Both the position numbers and the translations under genes were made by a program. A model generated the notes under the pieces. It worked only from the letters and a program-made list of their open reading frames with translations. It was not told the origin of the DNA and made no database searches. Positions 53,597 through 63,309 of a stretch of DNA of 64,000 bases are shown here, in pieces. The first letter of the stretch is position 1. The number at the start of each line of letters is the position of its first letter. Where the stretch lies: assembly GCF_905120465.1 (NCBI RefSeq), contig NZ_CAJHOF010000002.1, positions 1 to 64,000 of the forward strand, given 5' to 3'. The stretch is from Campylobacter majalis. Its GTDB lineage: Bacteria; Campylobacterota; Campylobacteria; Campylobacterales; Campylobacteraceae.

Positions 53597-54113
53597 AATT
53601 TTACTTGCTACATTTTTGGATGCGATTTTTGCTGCCGTGGCTGGACTTGGCTTTGCTTATGTAAGCTCTCCACCTAGAAAAACGCTATTTTTAACAGCAT
53701 TTTTGGCAGCCGTTGGACATTCGTTTAGATTTATGCTTACTAAAACCGATTTGCTTGGTATATCTGTGGCTACGCTTTTGGCATCTTTTTTAATAGGGGT
53801 GCTTGGTATGGCTTTTGCAAAACGCCTAAAAGTTCCAGCTGAAGTCATAGCATTTCCAGCATTGCTTCCTATGGTGCCTGGCATATATGCTTACAAAAGC
53901 ATACTTGCATTGGTTTTATTTTCAAGACATGAGCATGTGGATATGAAATCATATTATTTAATACAATTTTTAGACAACGCCTTAATCACGCTTTCTGTTT
54001 CATTAGCCCTTGGAGTTGGCGTGTCAATTACTCTTTTGTTGTTTTATGAACAAGCACTTATGAGCACAAGGGGTGCTAGAAAATTTAGACTAAGGGTAGA
54101 TGATGAAGATTAG
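53589..54113 (+). CDS. ThrE-type exporter, C-terminal half (DUF3815)
   Basis: The 174-residue protein has about five membrane segments and FPALLPMVPGIYAYKS, the counterpart of the VPGxR motif in its partner. It overlaps the first half by eight bases and the thioesterase gene by 11, so all three are cotranscribed. Confidence 0.8.
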   Translation: MSEILLATFLDAIFAAVAGLGFAYVSSPPRKTLFLTAFLAAVGHSFRFMLTKTDLLGISVATLLASFLIGVLGMAFAKRLKVPAEVIAFPALLPMVPGIYAYKSILALVLFSRHEHVDMKSYYLIQFLDNALITLSVSLALGVGVSITLLLFYEQALMSTRGARKFRLRVDDED

Positions 54114-54498
54114 GGTGTATTATGAAGATAGTGACGCACAGGGGATAGTTTATCACGCAAATTATATAAAATTTTGCGAAAGAGCAAGAAGTGAGATGTT
54201 TTTTGATGCTGGGATTTGGGCATTTAGCAATGAGTGTCAGTTTGTTGTATCGTCATTAAATGCAAAATTTCTAAAATCAGCAAAACTCGGTGATATTTTG
54301 GATGTAAAAACAAGCGTAGTTGGACTAAAACGCACAAATGTTACATTGCTTCATGAGATATATAAAATAGCCGATATTAATGGTAATGAGTGCAACGATC
54401 TTGTGTTTAGTTGCGAAGTAACTTGCGTATGCATGAGCTATTTAAAAATTAGTAAAATTCCAAAAGACATATCGTTATTTTTTAAGGCACAAGCTTAA
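54103..54498 (+). CDS. ybgC: YbgC/FadM-type acyl-CoA thioesterase
   Basis: The hot-dog protein of 131-132 residues has the 4-hydroxybenzoyl-CoA thioesterase motif VYYEDSDAQGIVYHANYIKF with the catalytic Asp. The start is ATG 54103, or 54100. YbgC hydrolyses short acyl-CoA or acyl-ACP. It ends 17 bases into the convergent periplasmic-protein gene. A homologue sits at the same place relative to rpmH in C. jejuni (Cj0965c). Confidence 0.85.
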   Translation: MKIRVYYEDSDAQGIVYHANYIKFCERARSEMFFDAGIWAFSNECQFVVSSLNAKFLKSAKLGDILDVKTSVVGLKRTNVTLLHEIYKIADINGNECNDLVFSCEVTCVCMSYLKISKIPKDISLFFKAQA

Positions 54499-55660
54499 AA
54501 GCGTAGTTGTCTGCTTTGTAAATTTTAACATCGTGCATAATTTGATTTTCGTTTGTTGTTGCGTTTAAATTTAGTGTTTTTTGAGAGCTTTGCTCCAATA
54601 AATAATCAATTCCTATACTACAAGCATATGCTAGCCAATTTGTGTTGATATTTATGTTTAATATCGAGTTTTTTGCGATTAGGTTTTGATTTTGCATATT
54701 GATTGAGTTTGCGATGTATAGGTTTTTTCGGTCGCTGTTTTTTATGAGCGATAAAATTTTTGTATCAAAATTTATCTGAGTAGAAAATAATCCATACGGC
54801 TGTATTTCATGCATCTTAAACTGAGTAACAACAAGTGAAGCTTTAATTGGCGGTATGTTTAAAAATATGCTTGAGTTGTTTAGTTTATTTGCTTTTGATA
54901 AGTATGAGTTTATCTCAGTTTGTTTTTGTGATATTGTTATTTCATATGTATTGTTTTGTTCGTTTTTTATGTGATTATTTAACCATCTTGCGACATTGCT
55001 GCCATCACTAAATGCTGAAATTTTATCATTGCTAAAACTTAGCAGAGCTTTTATTTGAGCTTCATAATCAACTCCGCCAAAAATTAAATTTTGTTTATTT
55101 GTATTGGCTAGTTTGGCGTTTATTGTTGGTATATATACAACTTCATTTTCATTTATTAGTGTTGAAATTACTTTTGTGCCATCTTGTGTTAGGACGGCTA
55201 TGATACTTGAAATGCCAATCTCTCTTGCTTTTATTAGGGCTTTATTTATTGATATTTCACTTTCATCTCCACTTTTTATAAAAATAATTTTAATATTTGA
55301 ATTTAATTGGCTTAAATAAGCTATTAAGGTATTTGTTATAATATTTGTGTATGATTTTATAATTTTTTCAGGCATTATTACAGCTATTGCATGAGCGTTA
55401 TTAGCATAAAAATTTTCTTTATCATGATAATATTTTTTATACTCTTTGATTAAGTTTAAATTTTTAATATAGCTAAAATTAAACCTAGCCAAAAAGCTAA
55501 CAATCATATCCTTTTTTAATAATTCACTTAAACAGATTTCATTGCATAAATCCGGTTCTAAATCCATATAATACACGGTTGCTGGTTTAATCGGTGATAG
55601 TGTTTGTTCTTTAGTAAATGCAAATAAAAAAATACAAAATAAAACTAAAATTAATCTCAC
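54482..55660 (-). CDS. Periplasmic protein, binding-protein-like
   Basis: The 392-residue precursor has a signal peptide (MRLILVLFCIFLFAFT) and alternating strand-helix units (IIFIKSGDESEI; ISSIIAVLTQDGTKVIS; NLIFGGVDYEAQ; LYIANSINMQNQ) like periplasmic-binding-protein or LpoA/YraM folds. It overlaps the glycosylase gene start by four bases. Position matches Cj0964 of C. jejuni, also uncharacterised. No lipobox was found. Confidence 0.6.
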   Translation of the reverse strand: MRLILVLFCIFLFAFTKEQTLSPIKPATVYYMDLEPDLCNEICLSELLKKDMIVSFLARFNFSYIKNLNLIKEYKKYYHDKENFYANNAHAIAVIMPEKIIKSYTNIITNTLIAYLSQLNSNIKIIFIKSGDESEISINKALIKAREIGISSIIAVLTQDGTKVISTLINENEVVYIPTINAKLANTNKQNLIFGGVDYEAQIKALLSFSNDKISAFSDGSNVARWLNNHIKNEQNNTYEITISQKQTEINSYLSKANKLNNSSIFLNIPPIKASLVVTQFKMHEIQPYGLFSTQINFDTKILSLIKNSDRKNLYIANSINMQNQNLIAKNSILNININTNWLAYACSIGIDYLLEQSSQKTLNLNATTNENQIMHDVKIYKADNYAFKLVP

Positions 55661-56241
55661 AATCTCTCCTTTAACCTATCTAAATCACTTAAAAACACTT
55701 GTTTTAAACTTGGATTTTTAGATATTTTTTCAAATGAATAAATTGGCATTATACTAAAATTTTTATATTTTAAAAAATTACCTCTAACATCATCAAAATT
55801 AATATTAGAAATTAAGCTTTTTAAGCATCTTGCTCCAAGCGTTATTATAAATTTTGGCTTAAGCATATCAATTTCGTCTAGCAAATATGGCTTACATTGT
55901 GCTGTATGCTCCATGTTTGCTGTGCTTGCATTACATTTTATAACGCTTGTTAAGTAAAAATTAGCATATTTTTTTGATAAAATTTCAATTATATCATTAA
56001 AGTTATTGTTATTTGGCAAAAAAGATACTATGATTATTGGATTTTGTGTTGAGCCAGTTCCTATTTTGATATTTGTTGATATGTTTTTTAGGTTGCATAA
56101 GGCACATGATTTTATTTGTAAATTTAATGATGCAAGATTGTTAAAATTTGCTTTATTTTTTAAATAGATATCGCTATCGCAGACGTAATTAAATCCGATT
56201 GTTTTTAAAAAAAGTAGCCTTTGTCTTATTTGTTCTTTCAT
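55657..56241 (-). CDS. Uracil-DNA glycosylase, family 4-like
   Basis: The 194-residue protein has the iron-sulfur Cys pair CALCNL (about residues 41-44), IGTGSTQNPIIIVSF where family 4 enzymes have GEGPG, and a later CKPYLLDEIDMLKPKFIITLGARCLKSL with two more Cys. The GEGPG active-site loop is altered, so activity is less certain. It is divergent from rpmH. Confidence 0.7.
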   Translation of the reverse strand: MKEQIRQRLLFLKTIGFNYVCDSDIYLKNKANFNNLASLNLQIKSCALCNLKNISTNIKIGTGSTQNPIIIVSFLPNNNNFNDIIEILSKKYANFYLTSVIKCNASTANMEHTAQCKPYLLDEIDMLKPKFIITLGARCLKSLISNINFDDVRGNFLKYKNFSIMPIYSFEKISKNPSLKQVFLSDLDRLKERL

Positions 56242-56398
56242 TTTGTTTGTGTATTTTTAATTTTGTTAATGTTTTTATAATTATACAAAACTACACTTAA
56301 AATTAAAATTTCATACATTTTAGACTGAAATTATTTTCAAAGCTTTTTAAGTATTGCTTTGATAAAATCACGCTTTTATATTAAATTTAAGGATTTTC

Positions 56399-56533
56399 AT
56401 GAAAAGGACTTATCAGCCTCATAATACTCCCAAAAAAAGGACTCACGGCTTTCGTGTAAGAATGAAAACAAAAAATGGTCGCAAAGTACTAAGTGCTAGA
56501 CGTGCTAAAGGTAGAAAAAGATTGGCAGTCTAA
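56399..56533 (+). CDS. rpmH: Ribosomal protein L34
   Basis: The 44-residue protein reads [18 protein letters not shown] and ends KGRKRLAV, the invariant L34 pattern. AAGGA lies before the ATG. It heads the rpmH-rnpA-yidD-yidC-jag-mnmE operon. Its stop TAA is followed by TT, giving TAATT in place of the TAATG overlap common for coupled genes. Confidence 0.96.
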   Translation: MKRTYQPHNTPKKRTHGFRVRMKTKNGRKVLSARRAKGRKRLAV

Positions 56534-56862
56534 TTGGCTTTGAGTCGTTAAAAGACTCAAAGGAATTCTCTCTGGTTTATAAAGAGGCTAAAAAATGGCA
56601 CTCTGATGTTTGTGTGCTTTTTTATAAACCTTCGCAAGAAAATAAAATAGCAGTAGTTGCAAGCAAAAAGGTAGGTAAGGCTGTCGTTAGAAATAAGTCA
56701 AAAAGACTTCTTAAATCAGCTTTTGTGAGTATTGCAAGGGATGGTTTGGTGTCACAAGGTACATATGTAATGATAGCTAAGGGTGGTTTGGACAATTTCT
56801 CTTTTGTAAATATACTAAAGAGCTTAAAGTGGTCAATGAAAAAATTGGGATGTTTAAGGTGA
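56533..56862 (+). CDS. rnpA: Ribonuclease P protein component, probable AUU start
   Basis: The RNR motif (SKKVGKAVVRNKSKRLLKSAF in pieces, about residues 41-61) identifies the RNase P protein, which helps mature tRNA 5' ends. The first standard start, GTG 56614, would cut off conserved-looking SKEFSLVYKEAKKWH. In frame upstream there is no ATG, GTG or TTG before a TAG; ATT at 56533 overlaps the rpmH stop by one base and gives 109 residues, the usual length. Initiation at AUU by coupling to rpmH is the best reading. The end overlaps yidD. Confidence 0.85.
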   Translation: MGFESLKDSKEFSLVYKEAKKWHSDVCVLFYKPSQENKIAVVASKKVGKAVVRNKSKRLLKSAFVSIARDGLVSQGTYVMIAKGGLDNFSFVNILKSLKWSMKKLGCLR

Positions 56863-57197
56863 GAGATATTTTACTTACTTTCATAAAATTTTACCAAAAT
56901 TATATTTCAAAACTTTTGCCAAATTCATGTCGTTATTATCCTAGTTGCTCTGAGTATGCTATTTGGCAATTTAAAACAAATAGCGTTTTTCTTGCTATGA
57001 TTGCTGTATTTATGCGGATACTAAGATGCAATCAGCTTTTTAAAGGCGGTATTGATTACCCTATTATACGTAAAAATTTCCACTCTGCTTACTTTTTAAA
57101 TAAACATTTTATACAAGATATAGATTTTTGGTTTGTTCCAGTTAAAAATGGAAAATTTTATGTCATAAAAAATTACAAGGATACAAAAAATGGATAA
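56850..57197 (+). CDS. yidD: YidD membrane-insertion efficiency factor
   Basis: The ATG at 56850 lies 13 bases inside rnpA. The 115-residue protein has the family core LPNSCRYYPSCSEYAIWQF, with three Cys, and RCNQLFKGGIDYP. It sits between rnpA and yidC as in most bacteria and assists YidC-dependent insertion. An extended C-terminal tail of about 40 residues is seen. Confidence 0.93.
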   Translation: MFKVRDILLTFIKFYQNYISKLLPNSCRYYPSCSEYAIWQFKTNSVFLAMIAVFMRILRCNQLFKGGIDYPIIRKNFHSAYFLNKHFIQDIDFWFVPVKNGKFYVIKNYKDTKNG

Positions 57198-58761
57198 ACT
57201 ATCAACTCAAAAAAGAGTACTTATAGCTACTTTAATATCGTTTGCTTTTTTTATAGCTTACGAGTATTTTTATATATCTAAATTGCCAAAAAATGAACAA
57301 AATGCAACACTGTCTGCAAAACAAATATCAAATAATACACATACAACTCAAGTGCCGACTAATACAGAAAGTCAAAGTATATCAAATGCTCCTATAACTA
57401 CAAACAAAACCTTAGTGATAATAAAATCTGATAAATTTGAAGCAAATATTGACGAACTTGGAAGAATTAGTAAATTTTACCTAAATGAGAATAAATATAA
57501 ATTAGAAGATGATACGAGAACGCAACTTGTAACTGATAGCTTAAAACCGCTAGAAATTAGATTTAGTGATAATTCGTTAAATCAGTTATCTTTCGTGACA
57601 CCGTTTGTTGCTGATAAGAGTGAGATTGATGTCACTTCTGAATCACAGGTTGTGACATTGACACAAAAGTTAAATGATGTAATTGTAACTAAAAAAATTA
57701 CATTTTACAAAAGTGGAAAGTATGATATAAGTATAAATGTTAGCAATGATGCTGATTATTTTATAACTACAGGACTTAGACCAAGTGTTGCTATAGATGC
57801 ATATACTGTGCATGGTGCTTTGCTTAGGCATGTCGACAATAAACTTAGCGTCTTAGAAGATGGTGATGTAGATGCAAATGAGAAATATAACGACATAAAT
57901 GTAGCTGCTGCTTCAGATAGATACTATACTAGTTTATTATATGCATTTGACAAAACATTTAATGTTGTTATGAGTGTTGATGACGCAAAAAATGCATTGA
58001 TTTTTATAAAAGGAAGTCAAAATTTTAACGCTTCTGGATACATAGGACCAAAAACAAATAGCGTTTTAAAATCAATCGATGAGCGTTTAAGTGATGTTGT
58101 TGAATATGGTTGGTTTACTTTTATCGCTAAGCCTATGTTTAAATTTTTAGATTTTTTACATAACTATATAGGCAACTGGGGATGGGCTATAGTGGCTCTT
58201 ACTATTATAATTAGAGTTGTGCTTTTCCCACTTACTTATAAGGGTATGCTCTCTATGAATAAACTAAAAGAATTAGCTCCAAAAATGAAAGAGTTGCAAA
58301 CAAAATATAAGGGTGATCCACAAAAGCTAAATACTCACATGATGGAGCTATACAAGAAACACAACGCAAATCCAATGGGTGGCTGTTTGCCGATATTGCT
58401 TCAAATTCCAATATTTTTTGCAATTTATCGTGTTTTGTTAAATGCTATTGAGCTTAAAGGGGCAGAATGGATTTTATGGATTAATGATCTTTCTGCAATG
58501 GATCCATTTTTTGTTCTTCCGATATTAATGGGGGCTACGATGTTTTTACAACAAAAGCTTACTCCTACGACATTTACTGATCCTATGCAAGAAAAGATTA
58601 TGAAGTTTTTGCCATTAATCTTTACATTTTTCTTTGTAACATTCCCAGCTGGTTTGACGCTTTACTGGTTTGTTAATAATGTGTGTTCTGTGATTCAACA
58701 AATTTTTGTCAATAAGCTATTTGAAAAACAAAAAAACAAAAATGCGGAGGCAAAAGTATAA
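57190..58761 (+). CDS. yidC: Membrane protein insertase
   Basis: The 523-residue protein has an N-terminal membrane anchor (about 11-27) and a large periplasmic beta domain (about 75-320). The conserved C-terminal Oxa1 core of five spans follows (WGWAIVALTIIIRVVLFPL; GGCLPILLQIPIFFAIY; FPAGLTLYWFVNN). It inserts and folds inner-membrane proteins with or without SecYEG. It overlaps yidD by eight bases and jag by one. Confidence 0.96.
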   Translation: MDKLSTQKRVLIATLISFAFFIAYEYFYISKLPKNEQNATLSAKQISNNTHTTQVPTNTESQSISNAPITTNKTLVIIKSDKFEANIDELGRISKFYLNENKYKLEDDTRTQLVTDSLKPLEIRFSDNSLNQLSFVTPFVADKSEIDVTSESQVVTLTQKLNDVIVTKKITFYKSGKYDISINVSNDADYFITTGLRPSVAIDAYTVHGALLRHVDNKLSVLEDGDVDANEKYNDINVAAASDRYYTSLLYAFDKTFNVVMSVDDAKNALIFIKGSQNFNASGYIGPKTNSVLKSIDERLSDVVEYGWFTFIAKPMFKFLDFLHNYIGNWGWAIVALTIIIRVVLFPLTYKGMLSMNKLKELAPKMKELQTKYKGDPQKLNTHMMELYKKHNANPMGGCLPILLQIPIFFAIYRVLLNAIELKGAEWILWINDLSAMDPFFVLPILMGATMFLQQKLTPTTFTDPMQEKIMKFLPLIFTFFFVTFPAGLTLYWFVNNVCSVIQQIFVNKLFEKQKNKNAEAKV

Positions 58762-59762
58762 TGCGTATAGAAGCACCAACGCTACAAGAAGCTTTTCAAA
58801 AAGCAGCAGAGAAGTTAAAGTGCTCTGTTACAGAGCTTGATATTAAGGTTATACAGCATCCACGTTCTGGTTTTTTGGGTTTTTTTAAACAAAATGCTAT
58901 TATTGATGCAACGCTTGAGACTTTAGCCACCCAAAATGTAGAAAAAACCGAAAAACGTGAAAAAAATAAACAAGAAAAAAATCTTAGCGAAAAACAAGAA
59001 CGCAACCCTGAAAAACAACATAAAAATGAAAAAAAACGCGAAAAACGTAGAAATAAAAAGCATAATGAACCAAAATCACATACTGATGAAATTAAAAAAC
59101 AAAATAGCATAAATGATCCATTTGTCGAAAAAGATGAGACAAAAGCGACAGAGTATATCATAAAAAAGACAGATGAAGTTGTGATAAAAAAAATTGATAG
59201 CAAGACCATACTTGATACATCAATTATTGAAAATTTTAATGCAGACACACCGGTTAAAATGGATGAAAAGCAAAAAAAACAAGAGCAAAAGGTTGTTATA
59301 AATTTTGATGAAATTTTACCTATTATCAGATCTGATTTAGTTAAACTGTTTAAAGTTAGCAGCTTTAGTATAAACAAAATCGAAGTTAGTAAATATAGTG
59401 ATGATTGTGTTTTGATAGAATTTGATGGAGAAGATGCTGCACTTTTAATAGGCAAAGAGGGTTATAGATATAAGGCTATTTCATACTTATTGCATAATTG
59501 GCTTAACTCAAAATATAATTTATCTGTTAGACTAGAAATTGCTGAGTTTTTAAAAAATCAAGAAAATACGATGGAGCAATACCTTCAAGGGGTTATTGAG
59601 CGTGTTGAGCAAAATGGAAAGGCTCAAACAAAACCACTAGATGGTGTATTAGTTAAAATTGCACTTGCAAAACTTCGTGAGAAATTTCCAGATAAATATG
59701 TTGGTATTAAATCAAATGGTAATGAGAAGTTTGTAGTAGTAAATGAGTTTTTTAAAAAATGA
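58761..59762 (+). CDS. jag: Jag/KhpB-type RNA-binding protein
   Basis: The 333-residue protein has an N-terminal Jag_N domain ([29 protein letters not shown], residues 1-52) and a Lys/Glu-rich linker (about 60-185). A KH-type domain ([16 protein letters not shown], about 233-248) and a terminal R3H-like region follow. KhpB binds RNA and affects cell division and elongation in Gram-positives. The mnmE start overlaps it by 20 bases. Confidence 0.88.
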   Translation: MRIEAPTLQEAFQKAAEKLKCSVTELDIKVIQHPRSGFLGFFKQNAIIDATLETLATQNVEKTEKREKNKQEKNLSEKQERNPEKQHKNEKKREKRRNKKHNEPKSHTDEIKKQNSINDPFVEKDETKATEYIIKKTDEVVIKKIDSKTILDTSIIENFNADTPVKMDEKQKKQEQKVVINFDEILPIIRSDLVKLFKVSSFSINKIEVSKYSDDCVLIEFDGEDAALLIGKEGYRYKAISYLLHNWLNSKYNLSVRLEIAEFLKNQENTMEQYLQGVIERVEQNGKAQTKPLDGVLVKIALAKLREKFPDKYVGIKSNGNEKFVVVNEFFKK

Positions 59763-61080
59763 TACAATAGTGGCTATTGCCACAGCTCATGGTATAGGCT
59801 CAGTTAGCATTGTTAGGGTTAGTGGTGATGATGCTTTAAAAATTGCACTAAAACTTACAAAAAAAGATAGTTTAACTCCACGTCACGCTACATTTGGTGG
59901 TGTTTATTCGCTTGATGGTGAGTTTATTGATGAAGCGGTGATGATATATTTTAAATCCCCTGCAAGTTTTACTGGTGAGGATATTGTAGAATTTCAAACC
60001 CATGGTGGAATTGTGGTTTGTGATATGATACTAAATGAACTGGTTAAGGCAGGTGCTAGAGTGGCCAATCCGGGAGAATTTAGCAAAAGAGCGTTTTTGA
60101 ATAATAAGCTAGACTTAAGCAAAGCAAATGCTATAAGCTCACTTATAAACTCAAAAAGCGAAAGTGCGGCTAAAATTTTAGCACGTCAGATGCGTGGTGA
60201 GCTTGAAAAGTATGCTGATGATATGAGAGCAGGGCTTGTAAGGACGCTGGCTTATGTGGAAACTAGTATTGATTACGCAGATGATGATTTGCCAGATGAT
60301 TTATTGGCTCAAATACAAAATATGTTAAAAGATAACATAAAAAAATTAGATAATATTGTAAGTATTTCTGAGCGTCGTCGTGGTTTAATAGACGGATTTA
60401 AGATAGCAATTATTGGTAAGCCAAATGTTGGAAAAAGCTCTATGCTAAATGCTTTGTTAAACTATGAAAGAGCTATTGTCTCAAATGAGGCTGGAACAAC
60501 AAGAGATAGGGTTGAAGAAAGCTTAAAAATAGGCACTCATTTGGTTAGGATAATTGATACTGCTGGTATTAGAAATGGTGCTGGTAAAGTTGAAGAGATA
60601 GGCATAGCTCATTCGTTAAAAGCAGTAGATGAGGCAGATATTATACTTGCGGTTTTTGATGTTTCGCAAGAATCAGATAAACAAGACGATAGGATATTAG
60701 AAATTTTATCAAAGAGCGATAAGAAGATTTTTTATATTTTAAATAAAAGCGATTTGCAAACAAAATTTGACAAAAACTTAACAAATCCTTTAAAAATTTC
60801 AACAAAAAACAGTCTTGAGAGTGTGACAAATGCTATAAATGAGTATTTAAATACGCAAGACAGTAGCGAACTTATGCTAAGCCAGACATCGCAAATCACA
60901 GCATGTAAAACTGCAAGTGATGCCTTAAAAAGGGCAAGTCAGATATTAAGTGAGAGCGAGCTTGAACTGTTTGCATATGAGATAAATGTAGCAATAAAAT
61001 GTATAGCAAGCATGACTAGACCGCTTGAGTATTCAGAGGTGCTTGATGAGATGTTTAGTAGTTTTTGCTTAGGAAAGTAG
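59743..61080 (+). CDS. mnmE: tRNA modification GTPase
   Basis: The 445-residue protein has the N-terminal tetrahydrofolate-binding domain ([17 protein letters not shown]), a helical domain and a G domain with P-loop GKPNVGKSS (about 224-232), DTAG and NKSD. It ends in the invariant CLGK. With MnmG it forms cmnm5U34 in tRNAs. The ATG lies inside jag. Confidence 0.95.
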   Translation: MSFLKNDTIVAIATAHGIGSVSIVRVSGDDALKIALKLTKKDSLTPRHATFGGVYSLDGEFIDEAVMIYFKSPASFTGEDIVEFQTHGGIVVCDMILNELVKAGARVANPGEFSKRAFLNNKLDLSKANAISSLINSKSESAAKILARQMRGELEKYADDMRAGLVRTLAYVETSIDYADDDLPDDLLAQIQNMLKDNIKKLDNIVSISERRRGLIDGFKIAIIGKPNVGKSSMLNALLNYERAIVSNEAGTTRDRVEESLKIGTHLVRIIDTAGIRNGAGKVEEIGIAHSLKAVDEADIILAVFDVSQESDKQDDRILEILSKSDKKIFYILNKSDLQTKFDKNLTNPLKISTKNSLESVTNAINEYLNTQDSSELMLSQTSQITACKTASDALKRASQILSESELELFAYEINVAIKCIASMTRPLEYSEVLDEMFSSFCLGK

Positions 61081-61086
61081 GTAGTG

Positions 61087-62496
61087 ATGAAAAAGATGTG
61101 GTCTGGTAGATTTGAGAGTGATAGTAGCAAACTTTTAGAAGAATTTAACGCTTCAATTGGATTTGACAAAAATTTATATGAACAAGATATAGCTGGTAGT
61201 AAAGCTCACGCAAAAATGCTAGGCGTTAAGGGCATAATTAGCAAAGATGATGCTGATAATATAATTACTGGGCTTGATGTAGTTTTGTCAGAAATAAAAA
61301 GCAAAAAGTATGAATTTAAAACCGAAGATGAAGATATACATATGAGTGTTGAAAAGCGCTTAAGTGAGATTATAGGTAAAGAACTTGGTGGTAGATTGCA
61401 TACAGCTAGATCCAGAAACGATCAGGTTGCACTTGATTTTAGACTATATGTTTTAAAACAAAATAGGGAAATTTTTACTAAAATTTGTGATTTTATTGAT
61501 ACATTGGTTGAAATTTCAAAAGAGCATATTGACACATTGATGCCTGGATATACACACTTGCAACACGCTCAGCCTGTGAGTTTGGCATATCATTTAATGG
61601 CATATGCTTTTATGTTTAAGCGTGATTGCGAAAGACTTATAAGTAGCTATGAGAGAAACAACCTTAGTCCGCTTGGTTCAGCCGCACTTGCTGGCACACC
61701 TCATCGTATCGATCGTGAGTTTGTAGCACGTGAGCTTGGATTTGCTGGAGTTACACAAAATGCTATGGATAGCGTGAGCGATCGTGATTTTGCACTTGAG
61801 ATTTTATTTAATATCTCTGTATTGATGATGCATACTTCGCGTTTGTGCGAGGAGCTTATATTGTGGAGTTCTCAAGAATTTGGCTTTATTACAATAAGCG
61901 ATACATACTCAACTGGAAGTTCTATAATGCCACAAAAGAAAAATCCAGATGTAGCAGAGTTGATACGCGGTAAAACTGGTAGGGTTAATGGCAATTTGAT
62001 TGCACTTTTAACGACAATGAAGGGTTTGCCATTAGCTTACAATAAAGACATGCAAGAAGACAAAGAAGGGGTGTTTGATAGCGCAAATACAGCCTTAGCT
62101 TCGATTGTTATACTAAACGAGATGACAAAAGAGATTAAATTTAACACCAAAAATATGTTAAATGCTACTAAAAAAGGGCATTTAAGTGCAACTGATTTGG
62201 CTGATTATTTAGTACGTGAGAAAAATATTCCATTTAGAATAGCTCATTTTATTACTGGAAAGGCGGTGGCATTTGCTGAGAATTTAAATCTAGATTTAAG
62301 CCAATTAAATGCAAATCAACTTAAACAAATTGATGAAAATTTAGATGAAAATGCTATGAAATTTCTGGATCTAAATGCTTCAAAAGAGGCTAGAAGCTCA
62401 CTTGGTGGCACAGCAAACGAGAGTGTAAAACTCCAGATTAAACAGATGAATGAGTGGCTAGAAATAACAAAAGGCTATTTTAAAAAACAAGGATAA
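61087..62496 (+). CDS. argH: Argininosuccinate lyase
   Basis: The protein of about 469 residues has the fumarase-superfamily signature [20 protein letters not shown] (about 280-299), with the catalytic Ser, and [15 protein letters not shown] in the first domain. It releases fumarate to give arginine. A GTG three bases earlier could also serve as start. It follows mnmE by a few bases and is the last gene of the block. Confidence 0.95.
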   Translation: MKKMWSGRFESDSSKLLEEFNASIGFDKNLYEQDIAGSKAHAKMLGVKGIISKDDADNIITGLDVVLSEIKSKKYEFKTEDEDIHMSVEKRLSEIIGKELGGRLHTARSRNDQVALDFRLYVLKQNREIFTKICDFIDTLVEISKEHIDTLMPGYTHLQHAQPVSLAYHLMAYAFMFKRDCERLISSYERNNLSPLGSAALAGTPHRIDREFVARELGFAGVTQNAMDSVSDRDFALEILFNISVLMMHTSRLCEELILWSSQEFGFITISDTYSTGSSIMPQKKNPDVAELIRGKTGRVNGNLIALLTTMKGLPLAYNKDMQEDKEGVFDSANTALASIVILNEMTKEIKFNTKNMLNATKKGHLSATDLADYLVREKNIPFRIAHFITGKAVAFAENLNLDLSQLNANQLKQIDENLDENAMKFLDLNASKEARSSLGGTANESVKLQIKQMNEWLEITKGYFKKQG

Positions 62497-63309
62497 AAAC
62501 TCTTAGCAAGTTGGCTAAACATTCAAACTAGCTATAAATTTTACTTGTAGTAATAAACGCGACTATGCATATCAAAAAATAAACCGCAGTGTTTATGGCT
62601 GTGAAAATTTTAAGTGTAATGATGTCTTGTAGAGCTAGTGAATGTTTTATAGTGTGATGTTATTGTGAGCGTGAAAAAAGTGACGAGTAAGTTTTGCTTA
62701 GTTTTAGTCACAAAAATAAAAATCCAACCCACTTTTTTAAGTAATTTAAAGGCATATTATAAATTAAATTTTCATCTTTTTGTTATCTAATTTAAAACTC
62801 TTCTAAATGAAATAAGAAATTTGCTTTACTATCTAAATTTAACTATTCTGCATTTAGTAAAACTTAAAAACTTCTCAAGCCATAAAGGGCGACGGTAGCA
62901 ACCAAAGCACTACCGCAAAGTGATGTTTGTTTAAAATATCCCAAACCCAAAGGGCGATGGTATCCAAGTAAAGCAATGACTAGATAGGTTTTTGTAAGCT
63001 AAATAAAGCAGGGTAAAAATATCAATGCTATTTATATATTTGTCTAATGTAAATTTATTTTTGCCTTTATTATCCTACAATGCCAAGTATCTACTAATTT
63101 ATTAATATTTAACTCTACACTGTTATTAGTAACATTTTTGGCAAATTTAACTTTCATTAAGTTTTATAAATTTAGTTATTTTATAAATTTCAATTTTAAA
63201 ATAGTAATTTGTGATGAGGGTGCTTTGTTATTAATAGCTGTAAATAAAGTCAATCATGATCCTTACCATCTGTGCTAGATAGCAAAATTTTAAGGTTTAA
63301 TTTTAAAAT
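62497..63309. other. Gene-free stretch with repeats and hairpins
   Basis: No credible ORF in 813 bases. A hairpin GTGAC/GTCAC with inner TAAG/CTTA lies at 62680-62711. AAAGGGCGACGGTA (62884-62897) and AAAGGGCGATGGTA (62949-62962) are near-identical direct repeats 65 bases apart. The first is followed by a hairpin arm pair CGGTAG/CTACCG (62893-62898/62909-62914). It might carry a small RNA or decayed repeats. Confidence 0.45.

Noticed and set aside
58796-59455. Long minus-strand ORF of 219 codons opposite jag.
   Set aside because: It is a Ser/Phe-rich shadow of the Lys/Glu-rich Jag linker and the jag reading frame is clearly real.
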